DNA of 64,000 nt from Paenibacillus sabinae T27 (GCF_000612505.1 NZ_CP004078.1:3077252-3141251); one strand, 5' to 3'. Counted from the stretch's first letter, positions 43,820 to 52,892 are shown. The notes: a model not told the origin generated them from the sequence alone. Program-made: numbers and translations.

Positions 43820-44167
43820 TCAGATCATAACAGCGACGGCGTCGCTTATTTCGCGGCAGGCTCTCGCACATGCCAGACAAGCATTGATACAGTTCCGGCA
43901 GTGCGTTTGCTCGTACCGGCCGCACTCTCTTGCTGTAGCTTCGCAGATATCCGCGCACAGACGGCAAATTTCGGCGACGAACGGACTTTGGCGGGTCATG
44001 GCCTGAATCGCGTACGCGCAAATATCGGCGCATTCCCGGTCCATCCGGATGCAATCCCGCAGCAGTGCAAGGTCGTATTCTTTCAGGCTTGAGACATAGC
44101 TGAAGTTACAGGCGTTCATACATTTAAGACAAGCCTCAATGCAGTCCTGGTACTGAATTCGGGTCAT
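43820..44167 (-). CDS. Four-helix-bundle Cys-rich protein (DUF326, copper-storage-like)
   Basis: 115 aa from ATG 44167, 9 bases after AGGAGG. Sixteen Cys residues are arranged as CxxxC/CxxC pairs along the helices (DCIEACLKCMNAC, ECADICAY, EICRLCADIC, HCRNCINACLACARAC). This is the DUF326/YhjQ family, related to the cytosolic copper-storage proteins (Csp) whose helix-lining Cys bind many Cu(I). There is no signal peptide, so it would act in the cytosol. The CobW/P47K GTPase lies 133 bases upstream on the same strand. Confidence 0.88.
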   Translation of the reverse strand: MTRIQYQDCIEACLKCMNACNFSYVSSLKEYDLALLRDCIRMDRECADICAYAIQAMTRQSPFVAEICRLCADICEATARECGRYEQTHCRNCINACLACARACREISDAVAVMI

Positions 44168-44300
44168 AGCCTTCAACCTCCTGCAATCTGATGTTGTATG
44201 CCTTTGTATTAACCTTTGACCAAAGAGACGAATCACAGGGGGCAGCCCTAGGGCCCCTCTAATGACTTTCCTCAAGCCGTTTGACCTTGACAACGGATAG

Positions 44301-45353
44301 CTACAAGCTTCTTTTTACAGCCGCCGGACGTTCATAGCCTCGCCCTTCCAAGCGCAGCAATTTCTTCCGCAATTCCCCGGACGAGAAATGTTCTCCGATA
44401 AAAACCGCCACATCACGAACCTCTCCCTGGGGAGTGATTTTAATAAAATCCGACTCGCGGTAAGCGTATTGAAACAGGAAACGGCCGGAAGTATCGTTAA
44501 AGGTCAACACGCCTTTCGCTCTGTACACGTCGGACGGCAATTCCTTCAGAAATGCTTCGAATTCCACGCTGTTAATCGGATTAGCGAAAAAATGCGTATA
44601 CGCCATCACATGGTCGTGAGAAGCACGGCCCGTGCCTTCGGCGGCTATTTCTTCATTCTCCGGCAAGCCCTCTCCGTCAGTTCCAGTGCCGGAAGAAAGG
44701 TCTTTCGGCGCCCCGCCAGAGGTTTCCGCCAGCGATATGCTGTCCGCATTATCGAGCAGATTGTGCAAATTCACTTCGCACCGCACCGCCGGGATAATCT
44801 TGGCGTACGCATTCCATTTGCGAAGCACACCGTTAACTTCCTCCGCCTCTTCCGCAGTTACGCGATCCGTTTTATTCAGAATAAGCACGGAAGCGCTGCG
44901 GATTTGCTCCTGCATCAGCCGGTAAGTGGCTCCCTTCTGCTCTCTGTGCAGCTCCAGCAGATGAGCCGCGTCGACTACGGTAATCAAGCCCTTCAGCTCG
45001 ACTTTGCTGTACAGCGATGTTTCGGTAACGTTATCGATGATATCGAGAGGGTTAGCCGCGCCCGTTGCTTCGATAACGATCACACCCGGCGATTCTCTCT
45101 TCATCAGCGTTGTCAGCTCCGTGCTGAGATCAACGCTTGCTGAGCAGCAGATGCATCCGGACAGAAGCTCGGCCATTGGCACGGATTCGCCGACCAGCAT
45201 GCCGTCAAAGTTAACGTCGCCGAGCTCGTTCATGACGACGGCCGGACGCATACCTTCATTTTTCCAATAATCAAGCAGCCTGTACAGCAGAGTCGTCTTC
45301 CCGCTGCCCAGAAATCCTGACAATATATATACAGGAACAGCATTTTCCGTCAT
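44301..45353 (-). CDS. CobW/P47K-family GTPase, putative metal chaperone
   Basis: 350 aa. P-loop GFLGSGKTTLL, the hallmark metal-binding CxCC motif in LLSGCICCSAS (about residues 65-69), Walker B-like VIVIEATG, and G4 NKTD. The C-terminal CobW domain ends with FIGEHFSSGELRKKLL. In this family (COG0523) GTP hydrolysis drives delivery of zinc or other metals to client proteins. No convincing Zur box is visible upstream. The insertion between the G domain and C-terminal domain (about residues 215-245) is Gly/Glu-rich. Neighbour of the Cys-rich DUF326 gene. Confidence 0.9.
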   Translation of the reverse strand: MTENAVPVYILSGFLGSGKTTLLYRLLDYWKNEGMRPAVVMNELGDVNFDGMLVGESVPMAELLSGCICCSASVDLSTELTTLMKRESPGVIVIEATGAANPLDIIDNVTETSLYSKVELKGLITVVDAAHLLELHREQKGATYRLMQEQIRSASVLILNKTDRVTAEEAEEVNGVLRKWNAYAKIIPAVRCEVNLHNLLDNADSISLAETSGGAPKDLSSGTGTDGEGLPENEEIAAEGTGRASHDHVMAYTHFFANPINSVEFEAFLKELPSDVYRAKGVLTFNDTSGRFLFQYAYRESDFIKITPQGEVRDVAVFIGEHFSSGELRKKLLRLEGRGYERPAAVKRSL

Positions 45354-45575
45354 TTCAAATCTCTCCCCGTGTTCTGTTCTGTAAGCGAGTGTACTACATT
45401 CCTGGACAGGGAAGCAACCTGACGAAATCCATTGTAAGCATTATTCAGGTAATTAATAGAATTTTGATCGTTCTCGTTTCTGAGCTTACGTTTTCTTGCA
45501 GCCGCTGTTTCATTCCTCTATGATAGGGGCATGCGAATTTTCATGAAAAACATGCGTCAAGGAGTGATATTACCG

Positions 45576-46091
45576 ATGAGTTCAGTCGAACAGCACCGGA
45601 AGGAAGCCCCGAATTCGGTCAACTGCTATATCATTACGGTCTCGGACACCCGGACAATAGATACGGATAAGAGCGGCCAGCTCATCGAGACTTTGCTTGA
45701 AGAGTCAGGCTATCATGTGGCCGGGCGGACCATCGTAAAGGATGACTACGACGATATCCGTGAACTGATTCACATCTGCGCAGCAGACAATGCCATTGAA
45801 GCGGTGCTGCTCACAGGCGGCACCGGCATAGCTCCAAGAGATTCCACCTATGAGGCAGTCGAATCACTGCTGGACAAGACGATGCCGGGTTTTGGCGAGA
45901 TTTTCCGCTACCTGAGCTTTGCCGAGGACATCGGAACCGCGGCCATTCTAAGCCGGGCGGTTGCCGGAACGATTGGAAGCACCGCTGTATTCTCCATGCC
46001 CGGATCGACCGGAGCGGTCAAGCTGGCGCTGACCCGGCTGATCATTCCCGAGCTTCGGCATGTGATGCGGGAGATTTACAAGTCTTCCTGA
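45576..46091 (+). CDS. moaB: Molybdenum cofactor biosynthesis protein MoaB/MogA type
   Basis: 171 aa from ATG 45576; a longer form from 45531 is possible, but AAGGAG stands 11 bases before the later ATG. The MoCF-binding fold shows CYIITVSDTRT, LLTGGTGIAPRDSTYEA and FSMPGSTGAVKLAL. Members bind or adenylylate molybdopterin. It is an isolated gene here, not in a moa cluster. A terminator follows at once. Confidence 0.92.
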   Translation: MSSVEQHRKEAPNSVNCYIITVSDTRTIDTDKSGQLIETLLEESGYHVAGRTIVKDDYDDIRELIHICAADNAIEAVLLTGGTGIAPRDSTYEAVESLLDKTMPGFGEIFRYLSFAEDIGTAAILSRAVAGTIGSTAVFSMPGSTGAVKLALTRLIIPELRHVMREIYKSS

Positions 46092-46145
46092 AACCAGCTT
46101 CCCTTTCTTTCGCCGTAGCCTTCTCATGCCAGCCCCCCTTTCTTG

Positions 46146-46172
46146 CCGGACCTGACCGAAGGTCCGGTTTTT
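46146..46172 (+). terminator. moaB terminator
   Basis: CCGGACC / GGTCCGG stem, 8-base loop, followed by TTTTT. Confidence 0.88.
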
Positions 46173-46176
46173 CGCA

Positions 46177-46254
46177 TTGACAATTCCAAATTTACCCTAT
46201 AAAATGTTGAACACTTTTCGCGAAAGTGGTTTTTGATTAACCATTTGGTTAATC
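46177..46254 (+). promoter_or_regulatory. Promoter and operators of the ArsR-ABC operon
   Basis: -35 TTGACA (46177-46182), 17-base spacer, -10 TAAAAT (46200-46205). Two dyads follow: CACTTT-N5-AAAGTG (46212-46228) and GATTAACC-N4-GGTTAATC (46235-46254). They cover the region downstream of the start point, up to the SD, and are likely sites for the regulator encoded next. Confidence 0.65.
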
Positions 46255-46267
46255 GGAAAGGAACAAA

Positions 46268-47302
46268 ATGAGCTCATCATCTTCCTTGAATCATAAAATC
46301 AAAACCGTTGTCAGTCCCTTCCATGAAATGCTGTGCAGCCTGCATGTCCTGTGCCAGCCGGAGCATCATCCAAGGCGGCTTCAGTGGTCGCAGGAGCTGT
46401 TGAAAGCCATGCCTTCCGATCTGAGGGACAGCATCCGGCAACTTGGCAAACGCACCGATGTCTGGACCGCATTAATGGAACTGGCAGATCATTCTGGAGA
46501 GCCAATGACCTGCCGCAAAGGCATAGAGGCCCTGAATAGTCTGCCGGATGCCGAACTGGTTCATTTGGCTTTAAACAATACGGTGCCGATCGGAACGATC
46601 ATCCAATGGATGCACGGAATTCGTGGGCTGGAAGAGGAGGAATTGGAGGACGCCGGGCTATCGCTGCTGGACTCGCTGGAGCCTTTTCGGAGACTCCTCA
46701 CCGATACATTGACGCAGTATGAAGAGTCCTTTTTTCGCCGGGAATGGCAGGTGGTTGAGCCTTGGGTGCAGACGGCCGCCGCGGCCTTTCAGCAAGAAAC
46801 CGAGCAATCCGCGGAAAAAGCGATCTCTTCCCTCCATCCGCGTCTGTTTGCGGAAAAAGGAACGATTACCGCCCAAAAAGCGAAAAGCTACCATTTTGCC
46901 TATGACAGCCTCGAGCATATTTATGTATTTCCCAGCACCTTCATCTTTCCTCATCTCTTAATCGGCTGGTACGGAAAAGCTCTCTTTCTCCCGCTTGCCG
47001 TCGACATTCCGGAGCTGCCGTACAACGATTCTCCGCCGGCGGATCTGCTTCTGCGTTTCAAGGCGCTTGGCGACGAAACCCGGCTCAAAATCGTGAAGCT
47101 GCTGTGGAAAGGACCGCACTGCACGAAGCAGCTTGCTCCCGTTCTCGGCATTTCCGAAGCGGCCGTTTCCAAGCATCTGAAGCTTCTGTCCGAAGCCGGC
47201 CTGATCCGGGTCAAGCGCCGGGGAAGCTATCAATTTTACTCTGCCGACAAAGAGGAAATGGAGATGATGCTCGTGCTGCAAAGACAGTTTCTGGAGCAGT
47301 AA
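46268..47302 (+). CDS. ArsR-family regulator with long N-terminal domain (DUF5937-like)
   Basis: 344 aa. A helical N-terminal region of about 245 residues (VVSPFHEMLCSLHVLCQPEHH, then VYVFPSTFIFPHLLIG-type strand region) precedes a C-terminal winged helix (about residues 260-340): FKALGDETRLKIVKLL and LGISEAAVSKHLKLLSEAGLI. This is the DUF5937/ArsR architecture often paired with ABC exporters. It would sense an unknown ligand through the N-terminal domain and repress its own operon through the dyads upstream. GGAAAGGAAC precedes the ATG. Three ABC genes follow on the same strand. Confidence 0.85.
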   Translation: MSSSSSLNHKIKTVVSPFHEMLCSLHVLCQPEHHPRRLQWSQELLKAMPSDLRDSIRQLGKRTDVWTALMELADHSGEPMTCRKGIEALNSLPDAELVHLALNNTVPIGTIIQWMHGIRGLEEEELEDAGLSLLDSLEPFRRLLTDTLTQYEESFFRREWQVVEPWVQTAAAAFQQETEQSAEKAISSLHPRLFAEKGTITAQKAKSYHFAYDSLEHIYVFPSTFIFPHLLIGWYGKALFLPLAVDIPELPYNDSPPADLLLRFKALGDETRLKIVKLLWKGPHCTKQLAPVLGISEAAVSKHLKLLSEAGLIRVKRRGSYQFYSADKEEMEMMLVLQRQFLEQ

Positions 47303-47336
47303 CTTTATTTTGAGCCGTAAAAAGGAGCGCTTGAAC

Positions 47337-48134
47337 ATGTGGCATACCGCCCTCGCGACAATGGTCCGGAACCAAAGGTCCAATCTCAGGGCCTACCCCT
47401 GGACCTTTACCCTCGGCCATATTATTGATGGAACGTATCTCGTTCTCGTCACTTATTTTTCATATGTATATTTAATTCAAGGTGATATTCAATCCCGATT
47501 TGCCGCATATACTGGCACCTCCGATTACATGACGTATGTCATTATTGGCGGAGCGCTGAATCTCTTCTCGGTCAGTATGATGATGAATGTGTCGAGAGCG
47601 CTCATTACGGAGTGGCGGGAAGGGACGCTTGAAGCGCTGCTGCTCTCCCCTTCCAGCCGTTTCGGCTATTTTGCGGGAACCGCCGTTCAGCAGCTTTTCC
47701 GCAGTCTGTTCGAGCTTGGGGTTGTGCTGATTTTCGGTATTGCGGCAGGCCTCAGGCTGCCCGATTTCGATCCTTGGTCCGTGCTGATCGGCGTCTTCGC
47801 CTATCTGCTCTCCTGCTTTACAATGGGGCTGCTGCTTGGCTGCGTGATGCTGTATTCCCGGGATACTTATTTTGTGCAAAATACACTGTTTGTGCTTACC
47901 GCTCTCTTGTGCGGATTCCAGTTCCCCCGCGAGTATCTTCCCGAAGCTCTACGGATCGCTGGTGAGGTATTTCCTTTGACCGATGCGCTGGAGCTGCTGC
48001 GCGGTAGTCTGATGACGGGCGGGGTAATCCGGCTAAGCGATTTAGTTCCGATCCTGCTAATGTGCGCTGTCTATATCGCGCTTGCGCTATGGAGCGGTCG
48101 AAGAATTGAGCGGAGCATGTTCGAGCGGTACTAA
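47337..48134 (+). CDS. ABC-2 type exporter permease
   Basis: 265 aa from ATG 47337, 9 bases after AAGGAG. Six predicted helices. The YVIIGGALNLFS and REGTLEALLLSPSSR segments are typical of ABC-2 (DrrB/NodJ-type) permeases; the latter is the amphipathic stretch that contacts the ATPase. It is followed by the ATPase gene and a second permease, so the pump is probably a heterodimeric permease with one type of ATPase. Confidence 0.88.
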   Translation: MWHTALATMVRNQRSNLRAYPWTFTLGHIIDGTYLVLVTYFSYVYLIQGDIQSRFAAYTGTSDYMTYVIIGGALNLFSVSMMMNVSRALITEWREGTLEALLLSPSSRFGYFAGTAVQQLFRSLFELGVVLIFGIAAGLRLPDFDPWSVLIGVFAYLLSCFTMGLLLGCVMLYSRDTYFVQNTLFVLTALLCGFQFPREYLPEALRIAGEVFPLTDALELLRGSLMTGGVIRLSDLVPILLMCAVYIALALWSGRRIERSMFERY

Positions 48135-48174
48135 AGAGGAACCATGTCTGCCCACAAAGAAAGGTAGTGAAGAT

Positions 48175-49203
48175 ATGATCGCAATGAATGAGGTTAGCAA
48201 AATATACGAAACCAAGAACAGACTTGGCTGGTTCCGTTCCGAGCGTGTATCCACCCAAGCAGTAAAATCGCTGTCGCTCACCCTCGAGCCGGGACAAATC
48301 ACCGGTCTTCTGGGGCTTAACGGAGCCGGCAAAACGACCACCATCCGCATGCTGTCCACCCTGCTCGATCCGACGGAAGGCAGCATTGAGGTGGACGGTC
48401 TGGAGATGAGCCGCAGCCGCACCGCCATTCAGCATAAGGTAAATATGATCGCCGGCGGGGAACGGATGCTGTATTGGCGGCTTACGGGCAGGGAAAACCT
48501 CCACTATTTCGGGTCTTTGTACGGTCTGGAGTCCCGCCATCTCCGGCTGGAAAGCGAACGTCTGCTGAAAGAGGTAGGTCTTGCGGATGCGGCAGACCGT
48601 CCGGTTGAGCAATATTCCAAAGGAATGAAGCAGCGCCTGCAGATCGCAAGAGGACTGATCAACGACCCCAAATATCTGTTCCTGGATGAGCCAACGCTCG
48701 GACTGGACGCGCCAATTGCGAGACAGCTCAGGGAAATGGTGTGCAGTCTGGCCAAAGAACGGGGAAAAGGCATTCTGCTGACCAGCCATTACTTGCAGGA
48801 AGTGGAGGAGCTGTGCGACAACGTCTATGTGCTGGACCGCGGGGAGCTGCTGATGTGCGATACTCCGGACCGCATTGTGGGCAGAGTGGCGGGGCTGCAG
48901 ACGGCCCATTTTGAATTGACCGGCTGGAGGGATGAGCTGAATCCCCTGCTGATGGAGTACCTGCATACCGAGATCGGATTGAACCGAAAAGAGTTGACGG
49001 AGCTGCATACGCCCTCTGCCGAGTCCGGCTCTTCGCCCGGGGAACCTGTACGTTTGACCTTAAAAAGCCGCTCAGCCGACAAGCTCATCACCAAGCTGCT
49101 GCCATGGACGGCCGAAAATGGACTCAAGGTCATTTCCTTTTCCGCCGAAAAGCCCAATCTGGAGGATGCCATCATCCTGCTCTCGGAAGGAAAAGTGTCA
49201 TGA
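48175..49203 (+). CDS. ABC-2 type exporter ATP-binding protein
   Basis: 342 aa from ATG 48175. Walker A GLNGAGKTTT, Q-loop-type region MIAGGERMLYWR, signature YSKGMKQRL, Walker B YLFLDEPTLGLD and switch His in LTSHYLQEVEE. The C-terminal 90 residues are the extra domain typical of DrrA/CcmA-like antibiotic or lipid exporters. Its stop overlaps the next ATG (ATGA). The exported compound is unknown. Confidence 0.9.
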   Translation: MIAMNEVSKIYETKNRLGWFRSERVSTQAVKSLSLTLEPGQITGLLGLNGAGKTTTIRMLSTLLDPTEGSIEVDGLEMSRSRTAIQHKVNMIAGGERMLYWRLTGRENLHYFGSLYGLESRHLRLESERLLKEVGLADAADRPVEQYSKGMKQRLQIARGLINDPKYLFLDEPTLGLDAPIARQLREMVCSLAKERGKGILLTSHYLQEVEELCDNVYVLDRGELLMCDTPDRIVGRVAGLQTAHFELTGWRDELNPLLMEYLHTEIGLNRKELTELHTPSAESGSSPGEPVRLTLKSRSADKLITKLLPWTAENGLKVISFSAEKPNLEDAIILLSEGKVS

Positions 49204-50018
49204 AGCTTCGCGGCTATTTGATCCCGCTCCGGGCGGAAATGTTGAAACAGCATAGAAGCCGAACCAGGGGAAAAGCCGTATTTTTCTCCATGCTGCTCTG
49301 GCCCGCCATTGCTTTTCTAACCTCCTATTACGCGATGCAGCCCTATCGAACCGGCGAAGGCTCGGCATTGTCCAGGGTCATTCCCCCCGGCGGCGTTCCG
49401 CTGTTTCTGTTAAGCGGCTATCTCGTGTTTCAGCTGTTCTGGACCACCGTTCAGTCGGCCTGGCTGTTCGAACAGGAGCGCAAGCAGGGTACACTTGAAA
49501 TCATTTTTATGACGTCCTCGTCCAAAATGGCCTTTTTATTCGGGCGCTCGCTGTATTCCCTGTTTAATGGAATCTGGATGTTCGCGGCGTTCTCCTTCCT
49601 TACCTTTTGGTTTGTCGCCGATCCCGGCCAAGTAGAGTGGTCTGTACTGCTGCCGGTGATCGCGCTTATCGTGTGCTCTTCAGTCATCTGGGGAGCGATG
49701 CTCAGCGCCATCTCCTTGTTCTCTCGAGACTCCGGCATGCTATATTATATTTTTCAGGCTCCGATGGAGCTGTTTGGGGGTGTGCGCATTCCTCCCTCCG
49801 TCTTTCCTCTGTGGGCAAAAGGACTATCGCTGCTCTTCCCGGTTACCTACAGCCTGAATCTCGTTCGTGGGGCGCTGTACGGCAATACAGGCGGAGCATG
49901 GATCTGGTCGCTGGTCGTGCTGATCGCCGCCGATGCCGCGTTTGTATGGCTAACCGGGTACCTGCTAGCATTGGCCGAGAGGCATGCGAGAGCCAAGGGA
50001 AACTGGAGTTTATTCTAA
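49200..50018 (+). CDS. ABC-2 type exporter permease, second subunit
   Basis: 272 aa from ATG 49200, overlapping the ATPase gene by 4 bases. Six predicted helices; FEQERKQGTLEIIFMTSSSK matches the contact segment of ABC-2 permeases, and the last helix ends in a basic tail. With the first permease and the ATPase it forms the export complex regulated by the ArsR-like protein. Confidence 0.88.
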   Translation: MKLRGYLIPLRAEMLKQHRSRTRGKAVFFSMLLWPAIAFLTSYYAMQPYRTGEGSALSRVIPPGGVPLFLLSGYLVFQLFWTTVQSAWLFEQERKQGTLEIIFMTSSSKMAFLFGRSLYSLFNGIWMFAAFSFLTFWFVADPGQVEWSVLLPVIALIVCSSVIWGAMLSAISLFSRDSGMLYYIFQAPMELFGGVRIPPSVFPLWAKGLSLLFPVTYSLNLVRGALYGNTGGAWIWSLVVLIAADAAFVWLTGYLLALAERHARAKGNWSLF

Positions 50019-50031
50019 ATGGACGAACGAT

Positions 50032-50088
50032 AAAAGGGGCTCCCAGCCGTTGATCATCTTCTACGGTCTTGGGAAAGCCCCTTTGGTT
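50032..50088. terminator. Bidirectional terminator between the exporter and nitrogenase-like operons
   Basis: AAAGGGGCT...CCCA / TGGG...AGCCCCTTT interrupted stem between convergent operons. Confidence 0.7.
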
Positions 50089-50101
50089 TCTGTTCAATCG
50101 T

Positions 50102-51427
50102 TTAGCGATACGTACCTAACACGCGGTCGTAAATATCCTCGATCAGCCTGAGGCCCCCGTTATATCCCGCGTAGCCGCAGTTTAAGATCAGCCGGTAGGT
50201 AATCGGCACGCTAATCGGGAGCAGATCCGCCCCGATGTCGGCGGCCAGATCGCGTTCCCAACCGCTACCGAGAATCAGCGCCCGCTGCTTCGGATTGGTC
50301 TGCCTGATCTTCTCCTGAATTTCCCCGCCGTCTACCGAGAATTCCACATTCGCCGACCTTCTGTCGGAGATGCGGCGGAACTGCTCGCGGATTCCTTCGC
50401 GGTACTGTTCGGGAGTATCGTCAACGATATATTGAACCTCTGCCGGGATAATACCCAGCTCATTCAATAAATATTTGGAAAAGCCAACGGCGTAAGTGGC
50501 ATCAAGGATCGTATAGAACATGCGCGGAATTCCGTACCGGAACTCCAGCATGAAATCGGCCGTCCGCTCAATATGCGTATAGAATTTACGCTCTTCGTCC
50601 GCGATGAATTTCTCAGCCTTTTCACGGTCTATGCTGGCGCCGAATGCCGTAACCTCCCGCAAAAAGCGGCTGGTCTCCAATCCTCCAACCGGCAAATAGG
50701 GAAAATGGTAAAACGGCGTTCCGTATTTCCGCTTGAGCAGCTTGGCGCTTCTCAGGCCCGGCCAGGCGGACACGACAATATTAAACTCAGCCTGAGGGAC
50801 GGTCAGCCACTCCGATACACCGCCCGATTCGGGTCCAAAAAGGATGTTCGGCGTTAGACCGATCCCGATCAGCAGCCGCTTGATTTCCTGCAGGTTGCCG
50901 ATCCAGTAAGGGTCCTGGTATGGAATGGAAGCAAAGACATTAACCAGACCGGGAATGACTTCCCCTTTGGCGGGTGCATACTTATCGACATACTGCTCGA
51001 TAATCGCCTTGATGATCAGGTCATGGCTGACATAGTTATTGCTCTTGAAGCCGCCGGTCTCCGCGAACACAATCGGCTTGTCGAGATTTTGAAATTCGCG
51101 GGTTACCTGGCCGACATCGTCTCCGACAATATCGGAGGTGCAGCCGGTGAGCACGACGAACAGATCAGCGTCGATGACCTTGAACGCCCCGTCAATGACA
51201 CCCTTCAGTTTCTTCTCGCCGCCGAATACGACCTCGGATTCGCTTGAATTGGTGCAGGGGATGGTGCTCCCGCCAGCATAGCCCTCCCCCTGACCGAGCA
51301 GGCCGTGAATTTTAGTGCTGCAGCCCGGTCCTGCATGGACAATAGGCACGGCCCGCTGGATGGCGATAACCGTCTGCTGAACGCCCAGAGCGCAGGAATA
51401 CCTCGGCTGTTCAATAAGTTTTGACAT
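50102..51427 (-). CDS. Nitrogenase component-1-like protein, beta (NifK-like) subunit
   Basis: 441 aa. The three P-cluster-type cysteines of NifK are kept: Cys12 (YSCALGV), Cys36 (HAGPGCST) and Cys96 (LTGCTSDIVGDD). The N-terminal extension of true NifK is missing, and the protein is shorter (about 440 against about 510-520 aa). It should pair with the upstream alpha-like subunit as an alpha2beta2 iron-sulfur enzyme in the cytosol. The start overlaps the alpha gene by 17 bases, and its GGGAGG lies in the last Gly-Gly-Asn codons of that gene. Could be of the methylthio-alkane reductase (Mar) type; not a canonical nifK. Confidence 0.85.
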   Translation of the reverse strand: MSKLIEQPRYSCALGVQQTVIAIQRAVPIVHAGPGCSTKIHGLLGQGEGYAGGSTIPCTNSSESEVVFGGEKKLKGVIDGAFKVIDADLFVVLTGCTSDIVGDDVGQVTREFQNLDKPIVFAETGGFKSNNYVSHDLIIKAIIEQYVDKYAPAKGEVIPGLVNVFASIPYQDPYWIGNLQEIKRLLIGIGLTPNILFGPESGGVSEWLTVPQAEFNIVVSAWPGLRSAKLLKRKYGTPFYHFPYLPVGGLETSRFLREVTAFGASIDREKAEKFIADEERKFYTHIERTADFMLEFRYGIPRMFYTILDATYAVGFSKYLLNELGIIPAEVQYIVDDTPEQYREGIREQFRRISDRRSANVEFSVDGGEIQEKIRQTNPKQRALILGSGWERDLAADIGADLLPISVPITYRLILNCGYAGYNGGLRLIEDIYDRVLGTYR

Positions 51428-52892
51428 GAGTGTTGCCTCCCAAAAAAGTGTATGGATCTTGCTCCAGCCACCATTTGGTGTAAGGCATGGAACTATGTTT
51501 CGCCAGGTTCGTCACAAACTCCCGGTTGTCGAGCGTTTCTAATATCCGTTCCGCGTAATTAATCAGACCCTGGTAACCCCAGCTGAAATGCTCGTCTCCG
51601 ATCAGCAGCGTAGGAATACCGAGCTTTGCGCCCCAGAGCGTCATTCCGCCGTGACGGGCGATCATCAGATCGGGACGTACGCGGTTCAGAATATTCACCA
51701 GCTCGTAAGCTTGCTTGTTGCAAACGTTGTAGCCCTTAATATCCCCATATGTCTTGACGGTGTGATCCAGCATATCCGCCGACGTATCTTCATTGTCATA
51801 AATAGGGTCATGATGAAAGATAGCCGCGCCCTGCACATCAATTCCCAGCTCACTCAACAGGGCGATCAGGGCATGACCGTGGGCTGATCCCGCTGTCAAA
51901 TAGCAGGTCGTGCCTTTGAGCTTCGCCCGGTACTCCTCCAGCTTCGGTAGAACGGCCGCTCTCTCCTCGCGGATAATCTCCTCGATTTCGGCTTCGCGGT
52001 CCAGAACACGGCCCAGCTCACGCATCCACGCGTCCGTTCCAGCCAATCCGTAAGCCATGGGAGCCTTAATCTCCGGCACTCCGTATACTTGCTCCAGCGC
52101 GGCCCCCATATAGGTGCCGAGCGTCGGGCAAATCTGAATCGTTGCGGCCGCCTCGGAAATCGTCTCCAGCTGGCTTACCGTAGAGAAGGGAACGACATAG
52201 TTCGCTTCGTAGCCCAGGCGATTCAGCAGCTTGGAGAATACATCGCTGCCCCAGAAGTTAATGATATTCACCTTGTTCGTCCGCTTTTGCGGAGGCTTCA
52301 CAATCTTGCGTACGATAGAGTGATAGGCAGCGTCGAAGCCCGAGGTCCAGATCTTGGATCTGAAGCCCTCGCAGACACAGTTCACAACCGGAATGCCGAG
52401 CTCTTTTGTCAACCGGTCCGTCACACTTTCCACATCTTCCCCAATAATTCCCGAAGCGCAGGATGTTGTCACGAAAATCGCATTCGGCTTCACCCTGTCA
52501 TACGCAAGGCGAATGGTTTTCTCCAGCTTGGAAAGAGCGCCGAAGACCGTATCCATTTCCTCAATATTGGTATTAAAATATCTGCCTATGGCCGGCGGAA
52601 GATCACGCTCCATCTGTCCGACCCGGTAAACAAAATTGAAGCCGAAGAAATCCCCGGCACAACCGACTGGCGCATGGTTGACCATCGCCGCATCCCGAAT
52701 CATTGATAACTGGCAAAATGCGTTCCCTGAGCTGCAGCCCATGCATTGGCTGAAAGAACGGGTGCCGTCCTTAAGACAGCCGCTGCTGGAGCAGTCGACC
52801 AGTTCTCCCGCGGTGCCGGCAAAGCCCGTGATCGAACCCAGACGCTTCTCGCGCACCGGAACCTCGGTTAAATTCAAGTTGACTTTCGGCAT
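51411..52892 (-). CDS. Nitrogenase component-1-like protein, alpha (NifD-like) subunit
   Basis: 493 aa. Cys53, Cys78 (NHAPVGCAG) and Cys145 (TTSCASGIIGED) align with the P-cluster ligands of NifD; Cys255 (IQICPTLGTYM) and His435 (GDEHFSWGY) align with the cofactor ligands Cys275 and His442. In the CEGFR block, NifD Gln191 and His195 are replaced by Trp182 and Phe186, so dinitrogen reduction is unlikely. Extra cysteines (34, 39, 50, 60) lie at the N-terminus. AAAGGAGGAG precedes the ATG. It follows the O-acetylhomoserine sulfhydrylase gene by 60 bases, pointing to sulfur chemistry. Confidence 0.87.
   Translation of the reverse strand: MPKVNLNLTEVPVREKRLGSITGFAGTAGELVDCSSSGCLKDGTRSFSQCMGCSSGNAFCQLSMIRDAAMVNHAPVGCAGDFFGFNFVYRVGQMERDLPPAIGRYFNTNIEEMDTVFGALSKLEKTIRLAYDRVKPNAIFVTTSCASGIIGEDVESVTDRLTKELGIPVVNCVCEGFRSKIWTSGFDAAYHSIVRKIVKPPQKRTNKVNIINFWGSDVFSKLLNRLGYEANYVVPFSTVSQLETISEAAATIQICPTLGTYMGAALEQVYGVPEIKAPMAYGLAGTDAWMRELGRVLDREAEIEEIIREERAAVLPKLEEYRAKLKGTTCYLTAGSAHGHALIALLSELGIDVQGAAIFHHDPIYDNEDTSADMLDHTVKTYGDIKGYNVCNKQAYELVNILNRVRPDLMIARHGGMTLWGAKLGIPTLLIGDEHFSWGYQGLINYAERILETLDNREFVTNLAKHSSMPYTKWWLEQDPYTFLGGNTHVKTY

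Noticed and set aside
45354..45530. Zur box upstream of the CobW/P47K gene
   Set aside because: The AT-rich inverted segments there do not fit the TCGTAAT-N-ATTACGA pattern.
50102..52892. Calling the two component-1 genes nifE/nifN or nifD/nifK
   Set aside because: Both carry P-cluster-type cysteines and the alpha-like one has cofactor ligands, yet Gln191/His195 equivalents are lost and the operon contains metY; canonical names would mislead.
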